Notes: generated by a model not told the origin, from the letters alone. A stretch of 64,000 nt of DNA from Loxodes magnus (GCA_946699065.1 CAMPDV010000940.1:62001-126000); one strand, 5' to 3'. Shown: positions 1 through 12,438, counted from the stretch's first letter. Numbers and translations are program-made.

Positions 1-1733
1 TAGTTAAAAAAACAGCTTTTTTCATTGCAGCTATATATTTGAATGCAGCTTCTTTGCAATGGGGATTTAAGTTCTTCTTCTAACGTAGAATAACTCCTAA
101 ATATGTTACTTGTTCTTTTTAAGCAATTGGTTAATTTCCTAATTATAAATTTAAAATTTATTATTTCTGATTCTTCTTTAGAAATTAGATGCATTCGGAT
201 TTGGTAACATTGATCTTTAAATGTGTTCATGCAAAAACTTTATTTGCTTCATTTATTAAATTCTACATCTACTTTGCAGATTTGGAAAGAAGAATAAGAT
301 CATCTGCCCATCCTCTACAAGCGAAGCTAATACTCCAACCCTGGCATTTGAATCCCAATCAGGTATTTTTACTTTCCAAATATCTAATTACTATGTCATA
401 TGGTCCATGTGACTTTCCTTACATAACTCCATTGTTGTATTATAATGTTCTGATGTTCTTTCCTCTATTTTAAATGAAGAATTTAGGTTTTTGTAAAACG
501 ATTCTAAGGCTATTATTATTCCAAGTGGTAGTTTAACTCTCTTAAGTTAATCAAACAAAAGTCTTCTTTCTATTGAGTCAAATATTTTTTAAACATCTAT
601 CAGTGTTGCTATCAATTTAGTCTTACTTTTAGCACTTTTCCGATAGTTATCAATTATTTGTTATATTATTCAAATTTATTAAGTTGCTTATCTAATTTTC
701 ATAAATCCCATTTATGTAGGGTGAATCAAATTTCTCTAACAAAGAAGATTGTATAGTCTTTTTGTTAAAGCTTTATCATATAGTTTTATAATAATATTAA
801 TAAGAGAAATAGGTAGTCAGTTTTTCCAGTCATCTTTATTTCCTTTTTTAAATATTGGAATTACCGACAATGTATTTAATTCCTAAGGGATTCTTCCAAA
901 TCTTAACATATTATTCAGAAAAGAGTGAAGAATTATTAACAATTATTATCCACCATATTTCAGAAATTCACCTTTTATTCAAGCTGAAAAAGTTGCTTTT
1001 CCATTCGTAATTTCTTTTATAATTTCTTGTATTTCTTGTATGGTAAAAAAATAAAATCTTTATAAATATGAGAGTTGATAATCTTTAATTTCCTAAATAC
1101 TATCTTATATTTTATCTATTTTTTAATTATTAAGATTTATTTATTATTTAGTTAGATTAGAATGTTTGTTAAAGTACAATTCTCCCATGAATCAATGGAT
1201 TTATTTATAATTTCTTAATTAAAGTTCATTTAATTTATTATTTTAGGCTTTTTAATTTTCTTAGTATGTAAAAATATTTCTTTAGCATCTCCATTTAGAA
1301 GTAAAAGTTTCTATTTTGCTTTGTTTTTTCAAACTCTCACAAATTAGACTTGAAGTCATTCAGAATGTTGTTTCACTTTTTCATGAAGATTAGTTACTTA
1401 TTAGTTGATTCTTCCAGATATAATATGTGCTTCTTTATATACTGAGTTAGCCCTTTTAGGCGTACATATTTGTTAGTAAGATCTGGAGATATTTGTTATA
1501 ACTTGAGTCTGGAATAAAGGATGGTAATGTTTAATCAGCATTGTATTAGATGTTATTTTTGATAAATTTATATTAAACTTCAAGATTATCTTAATCTATC
1601 TAAAAGAATTCTAGATAAGTTTGCAGGAAAAATTCTAAATATTTTTGATGATATATTGCATCTTATAAGCTATTTATTTTATATTTCCTCAAATTCTTGC
1701 ACATTTTCAATTAATCTCACATAAAATTAAGTT
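1..1733 (-). mobile_element. LINE C copy 1 (RT and C-terminal part, cut by window start)
   Basis: Minus-strand non-LTR retrotransposon fragment. Read right to left it begins in the linker between endonuclease and reverse transcriptase (about 1733-1500), covers the RT palm (the WADD box is at about 300-312, Trp as TGG here) and leaves the window in the thumb region. It is collinear with LINE A1 9,690-11,460. Its 5' end is truncated near 1733, the usual result of incomplete target-primed reverse transcription. The linker reads in one frame here where LINE A1 is shifted. Two other copies of the same insertion (29939-32730 and 47069-49858) show it was copied with the whole unit. Around 1-330 it resembles LINE A1 more than its own paralogues. 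Confidence 0.85.
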
Positions 1734-3314
1734 TTTTTTATAAATAAATTTGCAGAAAAAATGTTATTTTTAAGCTATAATATCATCTTATCACTGTTTA
1801 TCTTATAATAGTTTTAAGAATTAAGTTTTTATCTTTAAATATCTAGCAATTTTCAGTTGATATCATACTTTATGAATAAATATAATTACAATCTTTAAAA
1901 CATCAATCAAATAGATAAATGAACAATAAATAATGACTATTTAATTATAAAATGAATATGAAAACATTTTAATTTAATTTCTTGATAAGATATTTTAAAT
2001 TTAAATAAGTGCTTAATCTTTTAAAAATCATATTTATTAAACCACTTTAAATGTTTTTATGTTTATGAATATTTACTATCTTAAATTAAACAATACTATA
2101 TTCTATATTAAAGCAAACCTTTATTAAAGGAATCCTTAAATTATAAATTATCATTTAGTTCTCTAATCATTTAGAATATAACAAAAATAATTCATTATTA
2201 AGCTTATTTGGGAAATTGTGTACTATTAGCATTATCGGCTTAGTAGAAACTTTGCTTTTTATTATGCTATATATGTTTCTTTTTATATTGTACGAAATAT
2301 TTGCCATTTTTTATAGATATAATTATAATAGTTATTAAATTACACTTTGTATATTATTTTAATTAATACAAAAGATTAAAGCTTTTAACCTTTTTTGATA
2401 TAATTAAGGTATATTGATTTCTTAATTATTTACACTTTCATTTTGGTAATTCTTATTATTTAATATTAGAATATCATTTTATTCTTATTTTAGATGCAAG
2501 TATAAGATAATTTACAAGAAACTTAAGATTTTTATTATTTTCCATATATTCAAATTATTTATATACTTTACTAACAAATCCTTTTATATCATAAATAATC
2601 AATCTATTAAAAAAAAAAGCTGAAAAGCTTTAATAAAATACCTTCATTAGGAATTCAAATTTTAAGATTAATAAATAAAATCTATTTTCTATATACATAG
2701 TAGATATATTCAAGTTGCTTTAAATCAGAAAGCTTATCTTTAAACCTATTCCTTTTAATATTACGAAATAAAAAAAATTTAAAGATAAAAAATACTTAAT
2801 ATAGCAATTTTTTCTTAAAAACTAATTTTTCTCTTCTAAATTAACATCTTTTCGCAAACTAAAAACAGATAGATAGTCGTAGTAAGCTCTTTTCAAAGCA
2901 CTTTTGCTAATCTTTTTAAATTTTTAATGTTTTTCTTATTATTATAATAAGACAGTTTTTTTAAACTTGATTAATAAATTTTTGTTTCTATATTTTATAT
3001 AGTTAGGTTAGATATATTATTTAGATCCTTGCTTAATTACTTTTTTTTAGATTCTTTGTAAATTGGTCTAAAATTTATTATTACAGATGTATTGAACGTC
3101 ATTTTTTCAATTTGATTGATCATATTTTTATAAAGAGATTTTTAAGCTCTTTTTAGATTAGTTATTTTTAAAAATTCGCAATATCTATTAAAAAGTTAGT
3201 TTTAAGCCCTCTTATAGAAAAAATTTTTTTACTGATTTTGTTTCTTCCTAAAATTGTCATTTATTTTTTATCTTTACTTCCTAAAAGTCATTTAAAAAAC
3301 TTTTCAAATCTTTT
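1734..3314. other. AT-rich spacer without recognisable genes
   Basis: About 1.6 kb of very AT-rich sequence between the 5' end of LINE C and the outer edge of the long inverted repeat. It recurs nearly unchanged at 32731-34309 and 49859-51436. I see no protein motif, structured RNA or strand-specific purine bias. A small perfect hairpin lies at 2616-2631, with the loop flipped in the other copies. It may hold the 5' flank of the LINE C target or promoter sequence, but nothing supports either. Confidence 0.5.
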
Positions 3315-4009
3315 AAAATTCTATCCCTTTAAGAAAAGGATTTATCCACCCGAAAATCTTTTGTAGCGAATAACTCAGAGCGAAAAAAGGATAACATTTT
3401 CACGATTTCATGGTTTATTTTATTATATCTCTTTTTTTCTTGAGATCCTTTTTATTTAAGTAAATTCTTATAGCATTAAAAATTTTTATAGCGAATTTTT
3501 TCATTTACTCGAAAAGAAGCTCAAAATTAAAAATTTTATTTTTTTCAAAGCATAAACAATAATTTTTTTTATCATTTCAAAAATAATTTATCTTATCAAA
3601 AATATATTTTTTAATCAAAAACAAAAAATTTGGTTCAAAATTCTTCAAATTAAAAAATTTTCCTAACAAAAAAAATGTTTATTATTTTTACAAATAACCA
3701 TTTCAACAAAAAAGATTTCCAAATTCTATTTTAATATAAAATTTTTTCTATTCCTATTTTTTTCTCAAAAATCTTTTATATTTGGAATTTTTTCTTGAAA
3801 TTTTATTCCTATTTAGGATTTTTTATCCCGAAATAAAAAAATTTATTCCTTGCCGAAAATTTTTGGTAGTGCAAAACTCTGAGCAAAAAATCAAATTTTT
3901 TATTTTCATGAAATCTATGCTTTGAAATTGAAACATAAATAAAAAAACTTACTATCAGAAAAAAAATTCTAATTAGAAACGTAACATGTTGAACATAAAA
4001 ATTAAAATT

Positions 4010-4090
4010 TAATAATAATAATAAATAATAATAATTAATAATAATTAATTATAATAATTAATAATAAAAAACAAAATTTAATTTAAAATA
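4010..4090. repeat. AAT-type microsatellite
   Basis: Degenerate (AAT)n/(ATT)n tract downstream of the WD40 gene. Equivalent tracts are at about 35010-35090, 22240-22320 and 52125-52200. This is the place where the GC-rich module is found in two of the other arms. Confidence 0.8.
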
Positions 4091-4533
4091 AAATAAAATA
4101 CTTAATTAAATTTTTTAATTAATAATCAGATTTTAAAAACTAACTTTAACTTTATAAATAATATTTTAACTACTTCACAAAAAAATCTAAAATTTAAACT
4201 CAACTTGAAAATTTTTACAAAATCTAAAAATAAATCTATTAAATTTTATAGAATAAAATTAAACTTAAACTTATTTCATGTCTTCATTTAACAAAATTAT
4301 ATTTTTAAACATAAACACTTTAAATCAACATACCTCACTAATTTCTATAACCTATATTGCTCAAACTTTTTTTAAATCAAGAATATTTAAGAATATACAA
4401 CCTTTTAATAAATATATAAACCAAACACTTCATAAAATTACAAACATTATTACCATTCAATATTCATTTAAATGCATTACCAATATCTTTTATATTTAAT
4501 CGTAAAATTTAATTAAGTCAAATAGCAAGTTAC

Positions 4534-5620
4534 TCAACTCGAAACTCTCCACTTTCTAATTGTATGGTCCTGTCCTCCCGATACCAACCATCTATTATCA
4601 ACACTCAATGTTATAGAATTTATATCTAAATTATGCCCTTGTAAAGTCTATATACACTCACCCTTATCAAAGTTCCATATCTTGATTGTTTTATCCCATG
4701 AACCAGAAAATATTACACTTGAATCAACACTTAACTGAATACTACGTATAGCATCTGTATGACCTTAAAGAGTACGAACACACTAACCAGAAGAGAAATC
4801 CCATATCTTAATAGTACTGTCCCGAGAACCCAATATTATATACCTATTATCCTTAGACATTATTATCGATAAAACTCCACCTGAACGCCCAGAAAGAGTT
4901 CGCACAAGCTGACCAGTCTAGAAATTCCAAATCTTTATAGTTGTATCATCAGATCCCGATATAATATATCTAGAGTCATAGGAGATTACTACCTATATAA
5001 CTGCATTAGTATGTCCCGTTATAGTTCTTTGAAGAGACCCATTGTGGAAATTTCAGATCTTTATGGTTTTGTCATGAGATCCCGATACTATATAGCTAGA
5101 GTCATAAGAGATTGCTACCGAGTAAACATGAGAAGTATGCCCCGTTATAGTTCTTATGAGAGCACCTGTCTATAAGTTTCAGATCTTGATGGTTTTATCA
5201 GCAGATCCTGATACTATACAATTAGAGTCAGGGGAGATTATTACCGATAAAACATATGAAGTATGTCCTGTTATAGTTCTTATGAGAGTACCTGTCTGGA
5301 AATTCCAGATCTTTATCGAATTTTCAGGATATTCTGAACCTGATACAATTCAATTCAGGTCACTTGATATAGCTACCGAGTAAACAACTGAAGTGTGACC
5401 AGTAAGGACTTAGTCTAAAAAATATTAAAGAAATACCTTTACTTTGGTCATAACTAATCTTATTTATTAGCTTTTAGTAGCATAAGTTGGGCAGAATTTC
5501 ATACTTAAAATGAAGTAGAGATATTTTCCCTAAAATGTGGCTTCTCGCTCTTAAGAGTTTTCTTAAAAAAATACTTTTAGTAAATTGCTTTTCTTTTTTC
5601 TCCGTTTCTTTTTTCTCCAT
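4534..5620 (-). CDS. WD40-repeat protein, copy 1 (seven-blade propeller, one intron)
   Basis: Join of 5437-5620 and 4534-5414 on the minus strand, giving 354 codons plus TGA. A basic N-terminal segment of about 60 residues (starting [16 protein letters not shown]) is followed by seven WD repeats of about 42 residues. Each has the GH dipeptide, the 'SGSxDxTIKIW' strand and an 'NFQTG'-like turn, enough for one complete beta-propeller. Such propellers are protein-binding platforms; the partner is unknown. The 22-nt intron at 5415-5436 begins GTATTT and ends TTTTAG, and its removal restores the frame into repeat 1. Tryptophans at the 'LNW' site and in repeats 2 and 3 are TGA; glutamines are mostly TAA/TAG. 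The final TGA falls right after repeat 7. Transcription runs outward from the inverted-repeat core. Confidence 0.9.
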
Positions 5621-6504
5621 TTTAATTTTTATAACTTACTTCAATAAATATTTGATTAAAATAACTCAATATATTTTACTTACTTAATTTCAATAAAATT
5701 AAACAATTAAATTATTTATTAAGCGTACTTATAAATATCTTCTTAAACATTGATTTTTCTACTTTTGTCTTAAAACAAGATAAGATATTAAACTAATAGT
5801 GTACAAACTTTTATAATTTTAATTATTTTATATCCTTTTACTTCTAAATAAAGGGATAAATTATTATTTCAAAAGTTTTATAATGAAGAATTATATCCTT
5901 ATTATAATAACTTTAATATGCATTTATTAATTACTACTTATTTGTGTTTTTAATCAAAGACTCTTAATAAGAAAAAATTATTTCTTTGTAGACCCTTTTA
6001 AATGATAAATAAAACATTACAATTTTTTAAATCTACTGTTATTAATTATTATTTTTCTCTTACATTTAATCAAAAAAATGATTTCTTTAAGCTTTTTACT
6101 AATTAAAAAATATGAAATAAAATAAGTTTCTTATTAATTAGTTTGAATAAATATTAAAAAACATCAAATTATTTAAAACAAAACATTTTTAGTATTTATA
6201 AGATAAACTCTTTTATTTATCCACTTTCTTACTACTATTTCATTAAAACTTTTTATTTATAAAGGTCTCTCTTAAAATAATAAACTAATATAATTTTAAT
6301 GTTGATTCTTAGCAAAACATATAAATGTAATAAATATAAGTAGTAGAAAGTAAATATTTAAAACTAATTAGAAATGGTGTATCTCTAATTTTATCTTACA
6401 ATTATTAAATAGTAATATTTAATTTTATTATTAAAATAAGCTTTAATATGTTTAATTATGTCTATTAAAATACTAAAATTTTATCCTTTTAGCTTTATTA
6501 GTTA
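5621..6504. promoter_or_regulatory. AT-rich upstream region of WD40 copy 1
   Basis: About 0.9 kb between the WD40 start codon and the LINE A1 insertion. It is conserved in all five arms (36647-37527, 54118-54999, 19600-20320 and 62650-63542), more than the spacer further out. It must contain the WD40 promoter by position, but I see no defined box and no coding signal. Confidence 0.4.
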
Positions 6505-6524
6505 TTAATTAATCTCTCTTAAAT
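6505..6524. repeat. Target-site duplication, 5' copy, of LINE A1
   Basis: The motif TTAATTAATCTCTCTTAAAT precedes the element. A near-identical copy follows it at 12563-12583, and a single copy is found in the uninserted arms at 55000-55021 and, reversed, at 62633-62654. This defines the element ends. Confidence 0.8.
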
Positions 6525-6533
6525 AAAAAAAAA

Positions 6534-7688
6534 ATGGACGAAATATAGAATTCACTAGTTTTTAATAGTGACTCTTCTTTAATTAATTTCAAAGAAGCTG
6601 CAAATTCATAGGAAAAGCATAGGCAGGTGCATTAAAATCTCCAAACGAAAGATTTGGAGTAACTACAAATTAAATAAGTAAACCTAATAATGAATTTATT
6701 AAGACAACTACTTAAAAATTGTAGTCAAAAACCGGAAAACAAATTCATACGCGTCCCATTAAAACTACTTAGGAACTCTCTTCAACGTGGATATTAATTG
6801 TAGCGTATTATGAAAGTGAAATCAACCTATAAATAGATGAACAGATTAACTGCCTAAAATAATACCGCGAAAGATACGAAACAATTACCTAAGAAATCTT
6901 TCCAAAAATAAGATATTATCTTAGATAGTTAGAATTCAAAAGATATACCTTCAAATCCTAATTAAAATTCAAATAAAGATATCCTTTTATGGTAGTCAAA
7001 AATAACATAAACTTAAGATTCATTTTTGAATAATACTAATTAACAATTCTATTAAATTTCAAATAACGAAATTAGTCAGAAATAAAATATTATTACTAAT
7101 CCTGATAATTCAAATAATCATTATTTACCTGATCTTCAGAGTAAACAACCTTAAAATTAAACTGCTGATTTAAGAAATGTAATATAAAATCAAATAATTA
7201 ATTAGTCTAATGAGAATTTATTTACCTTAGAAATAAAAGAACTTAAACATAATATATAAAGACTTATAGATAAGAACCAATAATTAAATGAAATGCTAAT
7301 TAATATAAAAGCAAAATATGAACGAGATATTGAAACATTGATAAGTAACTAAGAAATATCCAAAATATATTATAAAACTTATATAAATAAAATTTATTAG
7401 AAATATAAACTATTATAGAACTATTTTTAGTCAATCAAATCTGATATATAGCAATATCACAAAAAATGCTATCAAAATAACTAGTTCATAAAATTACTTA
7501 AACAAACTTCTCCACTTATTACAGTAACTAAATAGTTTAAACAGATGAAATAATTAGTATATTTCAAGAAATTTAGATATAATAGAAAAACTATGAGAAT
7601 TAAGTCAATTCAAAAGATGAAATATAATCTAATTAAGAGATTCAAATTGAAGCCAATGCTAATTAAAGCTTTACTTAAGCTTAAATGA
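6534..7688 (+). CDS. LINE A1 ORF1 protein
   Basis: Read with TAR = Gln this is 384 codons closed by TGA at 7686-7688. The start ATG at 6534 follows the A-rich leader directly and has homologues at the same place in A2 (37557), B1 (23346) and B2 (40445); the N-terminal residues MDEIQNSLVFNSDSS are conserved in B as MENTQNSLVLTSDSS. The product is rich in Gln, Asn and Lys. Likely coiled-coil segments lie around residues 230-290 (for example ELKHNIQRLIDKNQQLNEM). I see no RRM or zinc knuckle. In other LINEs ORF1 binds the RNA; that role is inferred. Coding character fades after about residue 340, where ORF2 overlaps in the -1 frame, so the true C-terminus could be earlier, or a -1 shift could join the two. 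Confidence 0.65.
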
Positions 7689-10600
7689 TAGGAGCAAATA
7701 ATTCACTATGCCAAAACTTTAATAAAATTAGAAATTTTACTTAGATTGAAATAGATAACTTTCTAAATAAAACTTAGCTAGGATATCAATAGACTATATT
7801 AGAATAGAACTAATATTTACTTCAACAAATTACCTAATAAAAAATAATAATCGAAATTTAACTCCAAGAGTTATATTCTTAATATTAAAAATTATAAAAC
7901 TAAAATAAGTAATTTATAGATTAAGAATAGAAAGCTTAAATGGAAATTTTAACTTTTAAAATCGAATTAGATAAGTAAAGATAATAAAACTATGAAATAA
8001 ATATAGCTTTTCAAAATTAAATTCTATTAAAAAATAAGGAAATTCAAATGTATAAAGAATTACTTTAGAAGAAGTAATTTGTAGATGCATAAACTTAGAC
8101 ATTATATGAAAATATTTAAACAAAGGATAGTATTATCTAAACAGATAATATAAATAAATAATAAACAGCTTTTTTGTGTCAAAAATTTACTCAAACAAAT
8201 ATAATCAAGCAAGACAAGTTAATGTAAACTTAAAATAATTAATAGGAAGCATAAACTAATACTATTATAACATAACATAATAACTAATACTGTCAAATAA
8301 AATTGCCAGATGAAGATTTTATTTTACTATAGCATTAATATCACTAACTCAACTTAAAATTCATTTAAAGTACCCAAAATATGTAGACACTTGAGATAAA
8401 AATGGAAGAGTTTTAAAAACTTAATTAAAATTTGAAAAAAGATATATTTAATTATTCTACTAAAAGATGAAAAAAAGATTAATAAAACTAAACAGATTCG
8501 ATCGATGCTATTTATCAGAGATAAACCTTATCTTCCAATATTAATCTTAATATTCTTAAAAGGAAACATAAAGAAGAAGATAAAACAATTCCGCCAGCAA
8601 AACGTATGAGTAAACATAATAATAAAAAAGAGTGCGATTAAATAATATGTTATTTCAATCTGACTAGTCTATAACTTTAAAAGTTTATTAAATCTGAAAC
8701 TTGAAGACGTCCATAGTACGAAATGTACAATATATAGGGTAGATATGTCACAGTTACTTAAGATTTAGAATAAGGTACATGTGATAGTGTGAAAAGTAAA
8801 ATTGATATAGATAGAAAGCTACTTAAAAAATATACGACGTAAGTAATATATATTTTGATACAATATTTTCATTAACATCCTGAGTATGGAAAAAGATTAG
8901 TACATATTTAGATTAACCAATAAGGATAGAAAAGCATTTGCATTTACGAAAGTGGTCTATCTGCAGGTTCGGAAAAAATTAGAAAGGATTAATAAATTTA
9001 AAAAATAAAGATGGGACATATAAATATTAATGGAATAGCGAGCAAGTGCTTGAATATTGAAGAATTTATCAGAGATAACAGTATAGATATTTTATCAATA
9101 AACGAAACCTGATAAAAAGATGACTTTCCTCCAATATTGATAAATGGATTTAAAACATATTTTAAGAACTCAGGAAAAGGAGGAGGTGTATGCTTAATTG
9201 TAGGAGAAGAATTTAATAGTACAGAAATACATATATGAGTTGAAAAAGAAATAAATAGATTCATAACAATTAAACTGGATAATATTTTAATCACGTCTTG
9301 TTACATGCCTGATAATGGAAAAAGTTAAGATGTTAAAGATTTAGCTTATGAACAACTAAATACATTGCTGAATTTATATAATGATAATCCACATATACTA
9401 ATGGGAGATTTCAATGCTCTTTTATAAGGTTTCGGTGATAATCATGAAAATGCTTATGATAATAACATTAGGCTATAAGAATTCTTACTATAAAACGATC
9501 TTGAGATAGTGAATGATAGCAACATTAATACATGTATTCACAAAGGAACAGGAAAAACGTATTGTAATGATTATATCATTATAAACAACCATTTGAACGT
9601 TAATTAGTTTGCAAATTTCACTGCTCATAATAATAGTTTATTTTCTGATCATATTCCAATCACTGTCGACTTTATCAATAATTCTATAGTATATTGGGAA
9701 AATATAACTCAGAGAAAATATAAAATAAATAGGTTATAAGATGCAATAGATAGGCAAAAAATTAAGAATCTTTCCTACAAACTTATCTAGAATTCTTTTA
9801 AATAGATTAAGATAATCTTGAAGATTAATATGAATGCATCAAAAGTAATATTTAAGACAATGCTGATCAAACATTAGGTTCGTTTATTCCAGATTCAAAT
9901 TATAACAAACTTCCTCGAGCTCTCACAAAGAAATATATAGAGGCAAAAAGAGCTAACTCAGAATATAAGGAAGCTCACGTAAAATTTGGAAGAATAAACT
10001 AGCAAGTAACTAATCTTCATGAGGAAGCAAAACGACTTTGGAAAGACTTCAAGTATAATCTATGAAAATTTAAAAAAAACAAAGCAAAAAAGAAATTTCT
10101 ACTTCTTAATGGAGATTCTAAGGAAATTTTTTCACAAGCTAAGAAAATTCTAAATCCCTTGAAGAGAAATACTATGAACTTTAATTAAGAAATCAAAAAT
10201 AAATTCATTGAATCATGGGAAAATTGTGTTTTTAACAAGCATTCTAATCTAACTCAAGAATAGATAAATCTTAGTAATTAAAAAATAGATAAAATATACG
10301 ATAATATTTAAGAAATTAAAGATTATCCACTCTCGTTTTTGTAAGGATTTTATCTTTTTACCATACAAGAAATACAAGAAATTATAAAAGAAATTCCGAA
10401 TGGAAAAGCAGCTGGTCCAGATGGAATAAAAGGCGAACTTCTGAAATATGGTGGATAATATTTATTAATAATTCTTCATTCTTTTCTGAATAATATGCTA
10501 AGACTTGGAAGAATCCCTTAGGAATTAAATATATCGGTGATAATTCCAATATTTAAAAAAGGAATTAAATATATCGGTGATAATTCCAATATTTAAAAAA

Positions 10601-12438
10601 GGAAATAAAGATGATTGGAAAAACTGACTACCTATTTCTCTTATTAATACTATTCTAAAACTATATGATAAAGCTTTAACAAAAAGAATATACAATCTGA
10701 TTTATTAGAGAAATTTGATTCATCCTTCATAAATGGGATTTATGAAAAACAGATAAACAACTTAATAAATTTGAATAATATAACAAATAATTGATAACTA
10801 TCGGAAATGTGCTAAAGGTAAGACTAAATTGATAGCAACACTGATAGATGTTTAAAAAATGTTTGACTCAATAGAAAGAAGACTTTTGTTTGATTAACTT
10901 AAGAGAGTTAAACTACCACTTGGAATAATAAAAGCCTTAGAATCGTTTTAAAAAAACCTAAATTCTTCATTTATCATAGATGGTAAGAGCACCAGAACTT
11001 TATAATTCAACAATGGAGTTATGTAAGGAAGTTCTCATGGACCAGTTTTAGCATTATTGTATTATGACATAGTAATAAGATATCTGGAAAGTAAAAGTAA
11101 CTAATTGGGATTTAAATGCCAGGATTCAAGTATTAGCTTCGCTTGTAGAGGATGGGCAGATGATCTTATTCTTCTTTCCAAATCTGCAAAGTATATGTAG
11201 AATTTAATAAATGAAGCAAATAAAGTTTTTGCATGAACACATTTAAAGATCAATGTTACCAAATCCGAATGCATCTAATTTCTAAAGAAGAATCAGAAAT
11301 AATAAATTTTAAATTTATGTTAGGAAATTAACCAATTGCTTAAAAAGAAAAAGTAACATATTTAGGAGTTATTCTACATTAGAAGAAGAACTTAAATCCC
11401 CATTGCAAAGAAGCTGCATTCAAATATATAGCTGCAATGAAGAAAGCTGTTTTTTAACTGATGAGATATAAGAATGTAACTCCTTGACATTTTAAAACTT
11501 TATGTAGACTTTTTACATTACCTAAAGCAGAATATGGAGGAGACTTAGTACCATGAAGTATTCAAAAAGGAGTAACTGGAGTTCTGAACAGAATAGAATC
11601 AAGCATGAGATTAATTTCAAGAAAAGCTTTTTAAGTAGCAACTTCAACATTTAATGAATCATGTTATATAGACCTGAATTGATTACCCTTTAAGCACATT
11701 ATGGCTATAAAATTCTTCAGATTCTACCATAAAATTAAATAAGAAAGTACTGATTTTCCAAGATCAACAATAGGCTTTCTTTTCATTAATATATGGAAAA
11801 AAGGATTTCAATACTACGATTAAGTGTAGCAATTATCAGACCTTTATAATATCGATATGCAGAATTAATAGAATAATACCAATCTTAAAACTTTTACTAA
11901 ACATGTAAGAGAAAAAATACAACAATATTTCTACAAAGTAGCTACTAAAAAATTTATGAGAATGAAAACAGCTAGAGTATATACTGAATAATTTGGTAAT
12001 CTTTAACAATTTCCACAAATTACTTATACTAAATTAAACAAATAGTATAGACGAGAAATTATCAGTATATATAAACTTAGAACCTAAACTTATAATTTCC
12101 GTAAGGATCTTTAAGATCGTCATTACCCCATTGATAATCCCTTTTGTATGTGTGGAGAGTATGAAACTTTCGAGCATATCTTTAAATGTGTGTACTATTC
12201 TAATATAATGAATTGATTATCGGAAAAGATCGGAAATTATGACTTAAGGCGCCTTATACTATACTATCAAGAATATCTAAACTCATTTTCAAGGTCTAAA
12301 TTGGAGTATTTAGATTTATAGATAAAAATATTTCATAAGAAGCTAATGACAAGGAGACTTGAGATTCTAGAAATGGAGAAACCAAAAAAGGAAGAAGCTA
12401 AAGATGAATAGAAAGAAGAAATAATTAAAGAAAAATGA
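7466..12438 (+). pseudogene. LINE A1 ORF2: endonuclease-reverse transcriptase, frame-damaged
   Basis: From a possible ATG at 7466 the frame runs through a Q/N-rich N-terminal stretch into an AP-type endonuclease at 9011-9690: GHININGIASK, NETW (Trp is TGA at 9110-9112), MGDFNA near 9400 and SDHIPI at 9644-9660. The RT lies at 10,380-11,300 with LIDVQKMFDSI (Asp codon 10847-10849), NGVMQGSSHGPVL and WADD at 11153-11164. A knuckle CMCGEYETFEHIFKC sits at 12145-12189, and the frame ends TGA TGA at 12436-12441. Three lesions against LINE C break it: a 1-nt loss near 9760, a 40-bp tandem duplication at 10521-10600 and a 1-nt loss near 11319. The first two nearly cancel. The copy is therefore unlikely to make an intact enzyme. 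Confidence 0.85.
10521..10600 (+). repeat. Perfect 40-bp tandem duplication inside the RT
   Basis: Bases 10521-10560 are repeated exactly at 10561-10600. The duplicated part encodes the strand just before 'KKGNKDDWKNWLPIS', a conserved RT region. LINE C has a single copy at the matching place (for example around 31830-31890). Forty is not a multiple of three, so it shifts the frame. It is either a fresh duplication or an assembly slip. Confidence 0.95.

Noticed and set aside
189..473. Plus-strand 94-codon standard-code ORF, with relatives at 31277 and 48406
   Set aside because: It is antisense to the RT palm of LINE C; the minus strand carries the WADD box and flanking RT residues.
5156..5383. 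Plus-strand 75-codon ORF, with a relative at 53653
   Set aside because: Antisense shadow of WD repeats 1-3; repeated text arises from the repeats on the minus strand.
7553..7572. 20-nt intron in LINE A ORF1/ORF2 overlap
   Set aside because: GT...AG ends and length fit, but a retrotransposon would lose an intron on retrotransposition, and the -1 frame is readable through it. Kept only as an alternative.
8998..9294. Minus-strand 98-codon ORF, repeated at 40030-40326
   Set aside because: Antisense to the LINE A endonuclease, whose plus-strand frame has NETW and GKGGGVCLI-type motifs.
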